From: Prauserella endophytica
Lineage (GTDB): Bacteria; Actinomycetota; Actinomycetes; Mycobacteriales; Pseudonocardiaceae
Length of the DNA stretch: 64,000 bases
Direction of reading: 5' to 3'
NCBI RefSeq assembly: GCF_005146945.1
Contig: NZ_SWMS01000001.1
Location: 62,001-126,000, forward strand
Made by a program: the position numbers and the translations under genes. The notes beneath the pieces were generated by a model, which saw only the letters and a list, made by a program, of their open reading frames with translations, was not told the origin of the DNA and did no database searches. Positions 18,865 to 26,986 of this stretch are shown piece after piece (positions within the stretch are counted from its first letter, which is position 1; each line of letters opens with the position of its first letter).

Positions 18865-19554
18865 TCAGGCTGTGGTGGCGAGGGGCTTCAGGGCGTCGAG
18901 GGCCGAGAAGAAGACGCCGAGGCCGTCGTCGGAGGGGCCGGTGAGCGCGTCGATGGCGTGCTCCGGGTGCGGCATGAGGCCGACGACACGGCCGTTCTCG
19001 CTGGTGATGCCCGCGATGTCGTTGCGGGAGCCGTTGGGGTTACCGCCGACGTAGCGGAACACCACGCGGCCGTCGCCCTCCAGCCGGTCGAGGGTCTCCT
19101 GGCTCGCCATGTACCCGCCCTCACCGGACTTGAGCGGGATGAGCACCTCGGCGCCCTGGTCGTACCTGGTGCTCCACGCCGTCGCGTTGTTCTCCACGCG
19201 CAGCCACTGGTCCCGGCACACGAAGTGCAGCTTCTCGTTGCGCACGAGCGCGCCGGGCAGCAGACCGGCCTCGCACAGGATCTGGAAGCCGTTGCAGATG
19301 CCCAGCACCGGCATGCCCTTCGCGGCGGCCTCGACCACGGACGCCATCACCGGCGCGAACCGGGCGATGGCGCCGCAGCGCAGGTAGTCGCCGTAGGAGA
19401 ACCCGCCCGGCACGATCACCGCGTCGACGCCCTTGAGGTCGGCGTCGGCGTGCCACAGCGACACGGCCTCGCCGTCGGCGTAGCGCACCGCGCGCGCGGC
19501 GTCGACGTCGTCGAGGGTTCCGGGGAAGGTGATGACGCCGATGCGGGGGCTCAC
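18865..19554 (-). CDS. purQ: phosphoribosylformylglycinamidine synthase subunit PurQ
   Basis: 229 aa class I glutamine amidotransferase that supplies ammonia to PurL. The oxyanion region is [17 protein letters not shown], the nucleophile is Cys in [17 protein letters not shown], and the catalytic His/Glu are in [12 protein letters not shown] start overlapping the purS stop by 4 bp, so purS and purQ form a coupled pair. Confidence 0.97.
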   Translation of the reverse strand: MSPRIGVITFPGTLDDVDAARAVRYADGEAVSLWHADADLKGVDAVIVPGGFSYGDYLRCGAIARFAPVMASVVEAAAKGMPVLGICNGFQILCEAGLLPGALVRNEKLHFVCRDQWLRVENNATAWSTRYDQGAEVLIPLKSGEGGYMASQETLDRLEGDGRVVFRYVGGNPNGSRNDIAGITSENGRVVGLMPHPEHAIDALTGPSDDGLGVFFSALDALKPLATTA

Positions 19555-19790
19555 GCCTCCAACCTCCGCACGGTCCAGTCCTCGATCACCGGGTTGGCGA
19601 GGAAACCCTCCGCGATCTTCGCGAGGGTCTCGTCGTCGACGGAGTCGTCGACCTCCAGCTCGAAGTGCTTACCCTGGCGAACCTCGGTGACACCCTGGAA
19701 GCCGAGGCGCGGGAGCGCTCCGGCCACCGCCTGGCCTTGCGGGTCGAGGATCTCGGGTTTGGGCATGACGTCGACGACTACTCGGGCCAC
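19551..19790 (-). CDS. purS: phosphoribosylformylglycinamidine synthase subunit PurS
   Basis: 79 aa, the usual PurS length. [20 protein letters not shown] and [11 protein letters not shown] are standard family segments. It bridges PurL and PurQ in the FGAM synthase complex. AGGAG lies 9 nt before the GTG start. The upstream leader carries a pair of alternative hairpins (19842-19874). Confidence 0.96.
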   Translation of the reverse strand: MARVVVDVMPKPEILDPQGQAVAGALPRLGFQGVTEVRQGKHFELEVDDSVDDETLAKIAEGFLANPVIEDWTVRRLEA

Positions 19791-19841
19791 GACAGGATGC
19801 TCCTAGATTTTCGCAGGTCGATGCCCATTCAGCGTAGCTCA

Positions 19842-19874
19842 GGGGCCGAGAGGCCCCCGACACCCCTCGGCCCC
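19842..19874 (-). promoter_or_regulatory. alternative hairpins in the purS leader
   Basis: The arm 19842-19847 can pair with 19852-19857 (GGGGCC-gaga-GGCCCC), or, as 19842-19850, with 19866-19874 (GGGGCCGAG with CTCGGCCCC). The two foldings exclude each other. The element lies 52-84 bp before the purS start. Regulatory function is a guess. Confidence 0.35.
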
Positions 19875-19980
19875 GTGCCGACATACCGCTACTTCACCTG
19901 GGTAATACATACGTAGGACGTACAACTATTCCCCGGCGTTGCGTCTCGAAGACCGATTCGCCGGTTTGGCCCAGTGCCGG

Positions 19981-20583
19981 TCAGCTCCAGTGACCGTGCG
20001 CGACCGGCGGGCCCTGCCGCGCGCCGCGCATGGCCCGGCCTGTCACGGGCAGCACGGCCCCGACGAGCGGGATCACCCACAGCAGCAACGCCACGATCGG
20101 CATGCCGACGTAGTCGCCGCCGTCGTTGCTGAGCAGGTCGATGATCGCGTAGATGTAGTACAGCACGGCGATGCCGGTGAGCACAGCGACTACCCAGCGC
20201 ACGAAACCGAGCCGGAAGCACAGCAGCACGGCGAACAAGGCCATGGTCGACGCGAAGCTGATGCTGAACGAGATCGCGAAGTCGACGTTGCCGGTGATGT
20301 CGTCGGAGAAGGCCACGCCGAGGGTCGCGACGAGCGCGTCGACGTTGTCCTCGCTGGGCCCGCTCCACGACAGCGCGGCGACGATGTAGGTGAACGCGAT
20401 CGCGGGAACGCAGAACGCGGCCGCCACGTACGCCATCGCGGTGCTCGGCCGCTGGGGACCGTAGCCGGGTGGGTAGCCGTAGCCGGGCGGAGGCTGCTGG
20501 GGGTAGCCGTACGGCTGCTGTGGATAAGGCTGTTGTTGCTGGTACGGCTGCTGCTGGTACCACCCGGGATTCGGCTGGTTCAT
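19981..20583 (-). CDS. polytopic membrane protein with Q/P/Y-rich N-terminus
   Basis: 200 aa. Residues 1-45 are low complexity (WYQQQPYQQQQPYPQQPYGY), then about four membrane helices (VAAAFCVPAIAFTYIVAAL; FASTMALFAVLLCFRLGF; WVVAVLTGIAVLYYIYAIID; MPIVALLLWVIPLVGAVLP). I choose ATG 20583 because GGGGAG lies upstream; an ATG 48 bases further upstream is in frame but lacks such a site. No function can be assigned. Confidence 0.75.
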   Translation of the reverse strand: MNQPNPGWYQQQPYQQQQPYPQQPYGYPQQPPPGYGYPPGYGPQRPSTAMAYVAAAFCVPAIAFTYIVAALSWSGPSEDNVDALVATLGVAFSDDITGNVDFAISFSISFASTMALFAVLLCFRLGFVRWVVAVLTGIAVLYYIYAIIDLLSNDGGDYVGMPIVALLLWVIPLVGAVLPVTGRAMRGARQGPPVAHGHWS

Positions 20584-20627
20584 CGGGCTCCCCCCCTGCT
20601 GAGCGACGCGGACGCGCGCCGCGTCGT

Positions 20628-21128
20628 TCATAGCACGGGAGCCTCGCCGGCGGGCAGTGATTCGCGCGAACGGCCGTGGTGTCGCGGTCCGTGCTCGCCC
20701 CTGGTCTGCTCGTAGACCTTCTCCAGCAGCGTCTGGAGTGTGGCCTGCTCCGCCTCGGTGAGGCAGGCGAAGAGGTCCTCGGCGGCGCCGGCCCGGGCTT
20801 GGTGGAGCCGGGTGCGCATGCGCTTGCCCGAGCCGGTGAGCACGAGCAGGGTGGCGCGCCGGTTGCCGGGGTCGACCTGGCGCGTGACGAGCCCGGCCTC
20901 CTCGAGCGCGTCGACGATCGGCGTCACCGCGCGGGGCACGACGCCGAGCAGCTCGGCCAGCTCGGCCATCCTCGGCGGTTGCTCGAAGCGCCCGATCGCC
21001 CCGAGCGCACGGGCCTGCGCCGGGGTGAGACCCAGCGGCGCGAGGCGGCCAACCTGCCGCACCCTTGCCCGTTTGGCCAGCCGCAGCAGAAGCTCACCGA
21101 GGCGGTTCTCGCCGTCGTCCACATGCAC
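20628..21128 (-). CDS. MarR-family transcriptional regulator
   Basis: 166 aa. Winged helix in the middle: TPAQARALGAIGRF, MAELAELLGVVPRAVTPIVDALEEAGLVTR, and a wing VDPGNRRATLLVLT. The start is taken at GTG 21128 (a second GTG lies at 21122). It is divergent from an ABC exporter gene at 21192 with a 63-bp gap; repression of that exporter is the obvious reading. Confidence 0.9.
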   Translation of the reverse strand: MHVDDGENRLGELLLRLAKRARVRQVGRLAPLGLTPAQARALGAIGRFEQPPRMAELAELLGVVPRAVTPIVDALEEAGLVTRQVDPGNRRATLLVLTGSGKRMRTRLHQARAGAAEDLFACLTEAEQATLQTLLEKVYEQTRGEHGPRHHGRSRESLPAGEAPVL

Positions 21129-21162
21129 GCGCCCAGGATAACAGAGTCTCGGTAACTGTGAA

Positions 21163-21176
21163 CTTAGGTAATTAAG
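21163..21176. promoter_or_regulatory. possible MarR operator
   Basis: CTTA-GGTAAT-TAAG, a short dyad in the AT-rich gap between the marR-type gene and the ABC exporter. It lies where a promoter for either gene would be. Weak evidence. Confidence 0.3.
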
Positions 21177-21191
21177 AGCTATGCTCGGTAT

Positions 21192-22961
21192 ATGCCGTCT
21201 ACCGAGGAAGAGCACGCGCCGGTGCGCCGGATACTGAACCTGTTCCGGCCGTACCGGGGCAGGCTCGCCGTCGTCGGCCTGCTCGTCGCACTCTCGTCGC
21301 TGGTGTCCGTGGCGTCGCCGTTCCTGCTCCGCGAGGTGCTCGACGTCGCCATCCCGCAGCAGCGCGTCGACCTGCTGACCCTGCTCGTGGCGGGCATGCT
21401 CGGCGTCGCCGTCGCGACCAGCGTCTTCAACGTGCTGCAGACCTACCTCTCCACCACGGTCGGCCAGCAGGTGATGCACGGCCTGCGCTCGCGGGTCTAC
21501 GCCCGTCTGCAGCGCATGTCGCTCGCGTTCTTCACCCGCACCCGCACCGGCGAGGTCCAGTCCCGGATCGCCAACGACATCGGCGGCATGCAGGCGACGG
21601 TCACCTCCACCGCCACGTCGCTGGTCTCCAACGTCACGACCGTGGTGGCCACCGTGGTCGCGATGCTCGCGCTCGACTGGCGGCTCACGGTGTTCTCGCT
21701 CGCGCTAATGCCCGCGTTCGTCTGGATCAGCCGGCGCGTCGGCTCCGAACGCAAGAAGATCACCGCGCGCAGGCAGCAGCAGCTCGCGGCGATGTCGTCG
21801 AGCGTGCAGGAGTCGCTGTCGGTGAGCGGCATCCTGCTCGGCCGCACGATGGGCCGCTCGGCGTCGCTGACCGACGAGTTCGCCGACGAGTCGCGGCGGC
21901 TCGCGAGGCTGGAGGTCGAGTCGAGCATGGCGGGCCGCTGGCGGATGTCGACCATCCAGATCGTGATGGCGGCGCTGCCCGCGCTGCTCTACTGGGCCGC
22001 GGGGCTGAGCACCGCGTTCGGCGCGCCGATGGCGTCACTGGGCACCCTCGTCGCTTTCGTGACGCTCCAGCAGGCCCTGTTCCGGCCCACCATGTCGCTG
22101 CTGCAGACGGGCGTGGAGCTGCAGAGCTCGCTCGCGCTCTTCCAGCGGATCTTCGAGTACCTCGACCTGCCCGTCGACGTCGCCGAGCCGGAGCGCCCCG
22201 TCGCACTCGGCCAGGTGCGTGGCGAGGTCGCGTTCCACGACGCCGGGTTCTCCTACGACGGCACGCACGCGGCCCTCGCCGGTGTCGACCTCGCCGTTCC
22301 CCCCGGCGGCAGCCTCGCGATCGTCGGCGAGACGGGCTCCGGCAAGACGACGCTGAGCTACCTCGTGCCACGGCTCTACGACGTCACCCAGGGCAGCGTG
22401 ACGATCGACGGCGTCGACGTGCGGGAACTGAGCTTCGAAACGCTCGCCAGCGCGGTGGGTGTGGTGTCGCAGGAGACCTACCTGCTGCACGCCTCCGTCG
22501 CCGACAACCTCCGCTTCGCCAAACCGGACGCGACCGACGAGGAGCTGCACGAGGCGGCGAGGGCCGCGCAGATCCACGACCACATCGCGGCGCTGCCCGA
22601 CGGCTACGACACCCTCGTCGGCGAGCGCGGCTACCGGTTCTCCGGCGGCGAGAAACAGCGCCTCGCGATCGCCCGCACGATCCTGCGTGACCCGCCGATC
22701 CTCGTGCTCGACGAGGCCACCAGCGCGCTCGACACCCAGACCGAGCAGGCCGTGCAGGCGGCCATCACCGCGCTGTCGGCGGGCCGCACGACGATCACGA
22801 TCGCGCACCGGCTCTCGACCATCCGCGACGCAGGCCAGATCGTGGTGCTCGACGGCGGCCGGGTGGCCGAGCAGGGCACCCACGACGAACTGCTGGCCGA
22901 GGACGGGCGCTACGCCGCCCTCGTCCGGCGCGACGGCTCGCTGGTGGAGGCCGCCGCGTGA
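21192..22961 (+). CDS. ABC exporter (fused permease and ATPase), multidrug type
   Basis: 589 aa. Six-helix exporter domain, then a complete NBD: Walker A GETGSGKTT (near residue 379), Q-loop VVSQETYLLHASV, signature FSGGEKQRLAIAR, Walker [13 protein letters not shown] and switch His in IAHRLSTI. Unlike the pair at 10249-13649 all motifs are present, so it can work as a homodimer. Controlled probably by the divergent MarR protein. Confidence 0.92.
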   Translation: MPSTEEEHAPVRRILNLFRPYRGRLAVVGLLVALSSLVSVASPFLLREVLDVAIPQQRVDLLTLLVAGMLGVAVATSVFNVLQTYLSTTVGQQVMHGLRSRVYARLQRMSLAFFTRTRTGEVQSRIANDIGGMQATVTSTATSLVSNVTTVVATVVAMLALDWRLTVFSLALMPAFVWISRRVGSERKKITARRQQQLAAMSSSVQESLSVSGILLGRTMGRSASLTDEFADESRRLARLEVESSMAGRWRMSTIQIVMAALPALLYWAAGLSTAFGAPMASLGTLVAFVTLQQALFRPTMSLLQTGVELQSSLALFQRIFEYLDLPVDVAEPERPVALGQVRGEVAFHDAGFSYDGTHAALAGVDLAVPPGGSLAIVGETGSGKTTLSYLVPRLYDVTQGSVTIDGVDVRELSFETLASAVGVVSQETYLLHASVADNLRFAKPDATDEELHEAARAAQIHDHIAALPDGYDTLVGERGYRFSGGEKQRLAIARTILRDPPILVLDEATSALDTQTEQAVQAAITALSAGRTTITIAHRLSTIRDAGQIVVLDGGRVAEQGTHDELLAEDGRYAALVRRDGSLVEAAA

Positions 22962-22964
22962 GCG

Positions 22965-24434
22965 TCAGCGCCTGCCGTGCAGCCTGCCGATGAGCTTGCC
23001 TACCAGCGCCTCGGTCTTGGCGGACCGGGCGAACGTCGTGAGCGCGATCGGAGCCGTGAAGCGCTGCCGCGCGATCGCCTTCGGCCGCGCGAACTCGCGC
23101 AGGCCCTCGGGACCGTGGATGCGCCCGAACCCGGAGTCGCCGAGCCCGCCGAACGGCAGCGACGCGATGCCGGCGAACGACAGCGGCGCGTTGATCGCCG
23201 TCTGCCCCGTGCGCAGCCGCCGCGCCAGCTCAAGGCCCCTTCGCTTGGAGAACACGGTGGAGCCGAGGCCGTAGACCGAGTCGTTGGCCTTCTCGATCGC
23301 CTCGTCCATGTCGCGGACCTTGGCGATGGTCACCGTGGGCCCGAACGTCTCCTCACGCACGGCGGCGGAATCCTCGGGCACGTCCACGAGCACGGTCGGC
23401 TTCACGAAACGGTCGCCGACGGCGTCCTTGCCGCCGACCAGCGCCCTCCCGCCGCGCGCGAGCGCGTCGGCGATGTGCCTGCGCACCACGTCGAGCTGCG
23501 ACGGCATGGTCATCGGGCCGTAGTGCGTGCCGGCGTCGACCTTCTTCGCCTTGTCGACCACCTTGGCCACGAACTCGTCGTAGACCCGCTCGTGCACGTA
23601 GACGCGCTCGACCCCGGCGCACGTCTGGCCGGCGTTGGAGAAGGCGCCCCACACCGTCGCGTCGGCGGCGGCCTCGAGGTCGGCGTCGGCGTCGACGATC
23701 AGCGGGTCCTTGCCGCCCGCCTCGATCACGACCGGGGTGAGCGTCTCGGCCGCGGCGGCCATCACCTTCTTGCCGGTGGCCGCGGAGCCGGTGAAGGCGA
23801 TCTTGTCGACGCCGGAGCTCGCGAGCGCGGCCCCGGTGGCCCCGAAGCCGGTGACGAGCTGCAACACCGGGTGCTCGGGCACGGCCTCGGCGAACGTGTC
23901 GACGAGCCATTTGCCGACGCCGGGCGTGTATTCGCTCGGCTTGAACACCACCGCGTTGCCCGCCGCGAGCGCGTAGCTGACGGAGCCGAGCGGCGTGTAC
24001 ACCGGGTAGTTCCACGGCCCGATCACGCCGACCACGCCGAGCGGGTGGTACTCGACGGTCGCCGCCTGGTTGGAGAGCAGGAGGCCGGGCGCGCGGCGCT
24101 GCGAGCCGAGCACCTTGCGCGCGTTCTTGGCCGCCCACGCGAGGTGCTCGATCGCGAGCACGATCTCCAGCTGGGCGTCACCGGCCGGCTTGCCGGTCTC
24201 CTTGCTGACCACGTCGCACAGCTCGCCCATCCTGCGCGCCATGCTGCCGCGCCACCTGGCGAGGCGCTCGGCACGGCCGGAGAAGCCGAGCGTGTTCCAC
24301 CAGAGGGCGGCGCCCCGCGCCTTCGCGACCGCCGCCTCGACCTGCTCGGCGGTGTGCACCGGGTAGGTCCCCATTACCTCGTCCGTTGCCGGGTTGAGCG
24401 AGTCGAACGTTTCGACTGCCTGCGCTGTGGTCAT
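22965..24434 (-). CDS. aldehyde dehydrogenase family protein
   Basis: 489 aa NAD(P)-dependent aldehyde dehydrogenase. NAD region GVIGPWNYPVYTPLGS, FTGSAATGKKV, catalytic Glu in VVIEAGGKDPLIV, catalytic Cys in NAGQTCAGVERVYV. The overall sequence is closest in feel to succinate-semialdehyde and diapolycopene-aldehyde type enzymes; the substrate is open. The start is ATG 24434 (MTTAQAVETFDSLNPATDEV). Its end almost touches the convergent ABC exporter gene (3-bp gap). Confidence 0.9.
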   Translation of the reverse strand: MTTAQAVETFDSLNPATDEVMGTYPVHTAEQVEAAVAKARGAALWWNTLGFSGRAERLARWRGSMARRMGELCDVVSKETGKPAGDAQLEIVLAIEHLAWAAKNARKVLGSQRRAPGLLLSNQAATVEYHPLGVVGVIGPWNYPVYTPLGSVSYALAAGNAVVFKPSEYTPGVGKWLVDTFAEAVPEHPVLQLVTGFGATGAALASSGVDKIAFTGSAATGKKVMAAAAETLTPVVIEAGGKDPLIVDADADLEAAADATVWGAFSNAGQTCAGVERVYVHERVYDEFVAKVVDKAKKVDAGTHYGPMTMPSQLDVVRRHIADALARGGRALVGGKDAVGDRFVKPTVLVDVPEDSAAVREETFGPTVTIAKVRDMDEAIEKANDSVYGLGSTVFSKRRGLELARRLRTGQTAINAPLSFAGIASLPFGGLGDSGFGRIHGPEGLREFARPKAIARQRFTAPIALTTFARSAKTEALVGKLIGRLHGRR

Positions 24435-24519
24435 GGCCACAGCGTACGACGCACCACCCTTACTGGCAATCTGCCAACTAGACCGCCGCGTAGTGTGAGA
24501 GCCGACTGGAGGGAGAACC

Positions 24520-25155
24520 ATGCGAATCGTCCACTTCGGACACTCCTGCGTGTTGCTGGAGACCGACGGCGCCCGCATCCTCATCGACCCCGGCGCCTTC
24601 TCCTCCGGCTTCGAGAACGAGCGGGAGCTGGACGCCGTGCTGATCACGCACCAGCACTTCGACCACATCGACACCGAAAAACTGCCCGCGCTGCTGGAGG
24701 CGAACCCGGACGCGGAGCTGATCACCGATCCCGGCTCGCGGGAGACCGTCGAGAAGCTCGGCCTGCCGGCCAGGACGGCGCAGCCCGGCGACGCCTTCGA
24801 GCTCGGCGGCGCGGCCGTGCACGTGGTCGGCGGGCAGCACGCGACGATCCACGCCGACATCCCGGTGATCCCGAACGTCGGCTTCATCGTCGACCACGGC
24901 GCCTTCTACCACCCCGGCGACTCGTTCTTCGTGCCCGAGCAGAAGATCGACGTGCTCGGCCTGCCGACCGCCGCGCCATGGCTCAAGGCAGGCGAGGCCG
25001 TCGACTACCTGCGGGCGGTCGCACCGCGCCTCGCCGTGCCGATCCACGAGGCCGTGCTCGCCAACCCGGCCATGCACTACGGCCTGTTCACCAACCTCGC
25101 GCCGGACGGCACCGAGGTCAGGGTGCTGCCGCGAGCCGAGCGGGCAACGCTGTGA
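24520..25155 (+). CDS. MBL-fold metal-dependent hydrolase
   Basis: 211 aa. Metallo-beta-lactamase fold of the UlaG/YtkL-like type: HFGHSCVLLETDGARILIDPG, metal ligands in THQHFDHID, a further His in GGQHATIH, and HPGDSFF near residue 130. Probably a phosphodiesterase or lactonase-like enzyme; substrate unknown. The 3' end overlaps the convergent gene by 38 bp. Confidence 0.85.
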   Translation: MRIVHFGHSCVLLETDGARILIDPGAFSSGFENERELDAVLITHQHFDHIDTEKLPALLEANPDAELITDPGSRETVEKLGLPARTAQPGDAFELGGAAVHVVGGQHATIHADIPVIPNVGFIVDHGAFYHPGDSFFVPEQKIDVLGLPTAAPWLKAGEAVDYLRAVAPRLAVPIHEAVLANPAMHYGLFTNLAPDGTEVRVLPRAERATL

Positions 25156-25807
25156 CATAGGTGCGGCTCGCCGCACCGTTCTCCAGCGCCACGTCCACGG
25201 CGTCGAGGAACGCCTGCCGCCTGCCCGGCCTGCGCAGGTCCCTCGCGTCGACGCCGAGCCGCACCAGCCCGCCGCGCCGGGCCGCCCTGGCCGCACTCAG
25301 CACCAGCGCGAAGCAACGCACGGTCTCGGTGCGCTGGTGCTGACTGCCGAAGCCCTGCACCCGCGCGCGGGCCACCTCTCCGGTCGTCAGGTCACGCACG
25401 GTCGAGAGGTCCGCGCACAGCCGGAAACCGTGGTTGCGGAGTGCCTCCAGCGTGCCGCGGGAGACCCGCCAGCGCGGTGGGGCGAATGCCGTGGTGCGCA
25501 GCCCGGCCCTGTCGAGCGCCGCGCCTGCCGCGATCAGCCGCAGCCGCGCCTCGTGCGCGGGCAGCGACGCGAACTCGGCCCTGATCCGGTGGTCGTAGCC
25601 GTGCAGCAGCACGGCGTCGCCCCCGCCGACGCGCTCGCGCATCCACTCGGCGACCCTGGGAGACCCATCCTCGGCGCTCGGGGTGAACAGCATCGAAAGG
25701 GCCACCCCGCGCGCATCCAGTTGCTCGGCCAGCTCGGCACAGCGGTGCAGCGTCCGCGGTCCGGCACCGGACAGCGACACCAGAAGGGTTGCGTCCACGC
25801 ACCTCAT
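25118..25807 (-). CDS. DUF2334 / polysaccharide deacetylase-like protein
   Basis: 229 aa. Begins VDATLLVSLSGAGPRTL, then SMLFTPSAEDG, VLLHGYDHR (the His/Asp part of a deacetylase-like metal site), and FAPPRWRVSRGTLEALRNHGF. This matches the DUF2334 group of the carbohydrate-esterase-4-like fold. ATG 25807 is used; GTG 25798 is an equal candidate. It overlaps the end of the MBL gene by 38 bp. Confidence 0.75.
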   Translation of the reverse strand: MRCVDATLLVSLSGAGPRTLHRCAELAEQLDARGVALSMLFTPSAEDGSPRVAEWMRERVGGGDAVLLHGYDHRIRAEFASLPAHEARLRLIAAGAALDRAGLRTTAFAPPRWRVSRGTLEALRNHGFRLCADLSTVRDLTTGEVARARVQGFGSQHQRTETVRCFALVLSAARAARRGGLVRLGVDARDLRRPGRRQAFLDAVDVALENGAASRTYVTALPARLAAAP

Positions 25808-25877
25808 TAGGCATGACGGGCATGAAGACCCGTTGGCTGAGAGGTGAGATGCGGATGAAGCCGCCACCAAGAGCGGC

Positions 25878-26789
25878 TCAGCGGTTGGCGGTCTCGCGGA
25901 TGTCGTCCTCGCCTGCCAGCGCGTTGATGCGCTTCTCCTCCCGCATCGACCGCACGGCGTTGACCAGCGCGGCGACGATCAGTGCGACCAGGCCCAGGTA
26001 GACGACCACGATCGCGGCGGGCGAGGCGCCGAGCGTGGAGAGCAGCAGCCAGCCGTTGGTGAGAATGATGAGCCCGCCCGCCGCGGTCCCGAGCACCCTC
26101 GGCGGCAGGTGGCGGGCGAGCCAGGCGCCCAGCGGCGCTGCGATCACGCCGCCGACCAGCAGCCCACCGACGACCACCCAGTTCATCTCCTCGTGGGAGA
26201 GGGCGATGAGGAACGCAGCGCACGCCGACACCGTCACGGCGAACTCGGCGGCCCCGACCGAGCCGACGACCTTGCGCGGCTCGAGCCTGCCGCTGGAGAG
26301 CAGCGTCGTGGTGGCGACCGGACCCCAGCCGCCACCGCCGGTGGAGTCGATGAAACCGGCGATCAGACCCAGCGGCGCGAGGAACTTCGCGCCGGGCCGC
26401 TTGTCGGTGATGAGCTTGCCGAGCTTGAGGAACGCGAACCTGATCAGCACGTAGAGGCCAAGCGCGAAGAGGATCGTGCTGATCCACGCGCTCGCGAAGT
26501 CCGTGGACAGCGACACCAGCACGAACGCGCCGACCGCTGCGCCGATCGCACCGGGCACGGCGAGGATGCCGACCGTGCGCCAGTCGATGTTGCGGAACTT
26601 CCAGTGCGAGACACCCGACGCCAGCGACGTGCCGACCTGGGCGAAATGGGCGGAGGCCGACGCGACCGCGGGTGCGGTGCCGAACGCGACCAGGGCCGTC
26701 GTGGAGGTCATGCCGTAGCCCATGCCGAGCATGCCGGACACCAGTTGAGCCAGGAATCCGGCGACTCCGAACACCATGAGGGCGAGCAT
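25878..26789 (-). CDS. TauE/SafE-family sulfite/organosulfur exporter
   Basis: 303 aa, about eight membrane helices. The two family halves are visible (AGFLAQLVSGMLGMGYGMTS and GLIAGFIDSTGGGGWGPVAT). The family exports sulfite, sulfoacetate or related anions, or takes up sulfate-like compounds. A 27-aa Cys-containing leader peptide lies 66 bp upstream on the same strand, which links the gene to sulfur or cysteine status. Confidence 0.9.
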   Translation of the reverse strand: MLALMVFGVAGFLAQLVSGMLGMGYGMTSTTALVAFGTAPAVASASAHFAQVGTSLASGVSHWKFRNIDWRTVGILAVPGAIGAAVGAFVLVSLSTDFASAWISTILFALGLYVLIRFAFLKLGKLITDKRPGAKFLAPLGLIAGFIDSTGGGGWGPVATTTLLSSGRLEPRKVVGSVGAAEFAVTVSACAAFLIALSHEEMNWVVVGGLLVGGVIAAPLGAWLARHLPPRVLGTAAGGLIILTNGWLLLSTLGASPAAIVVVYLGLVALIVAALVNAVRSMREEKRINALAGEDDIRETANR

Positions 26790-26855
26790 GCTGACCTCAG
26801 CTTCGCGTGCGGCCGGGCGCGCGGAGCGCGGCCACGGCAGGGGCAGGGACGGGTG

Positions 26856-26939
26856 TCAGCGGAGCCGGCAGAGCGCGGAGTCGACGCGCACCAGATCGAC
26901 GTGCCTGCGCTGAATCAGCGCGATCGATCGCTTGCCCAT
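26856..26939 (-). CDS. sulfur-type leader peptide upstream of TauE/SafE gene
   Basis: A 27-codon ORF, MGKRSIALIQRRHVDLVRVD then SALCRLR. The pattern RRHVDL...SALCR is the hallmark of short actinobacterial leader peptides found before sulfur-assimilation and transport genes; a Cys codon near the end (codon 24) would let ribosome stalling report cysteine supply. The ATG is 47 bp after the purB stop and the stop codon 66 bp before tauE. The gap holds GC-rich inverted segments that could form an attenuator. Function is inferred from the family. Confidence 0.75.
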   Translation of the reverse strand: MGKRSIALIQRRHVDLVRVDSALCRLR

Positions 26940-26986
26940 GGCCTCGATCCTGACAGACGCCCACGATGTGGTCCACGTCTCCCAGA

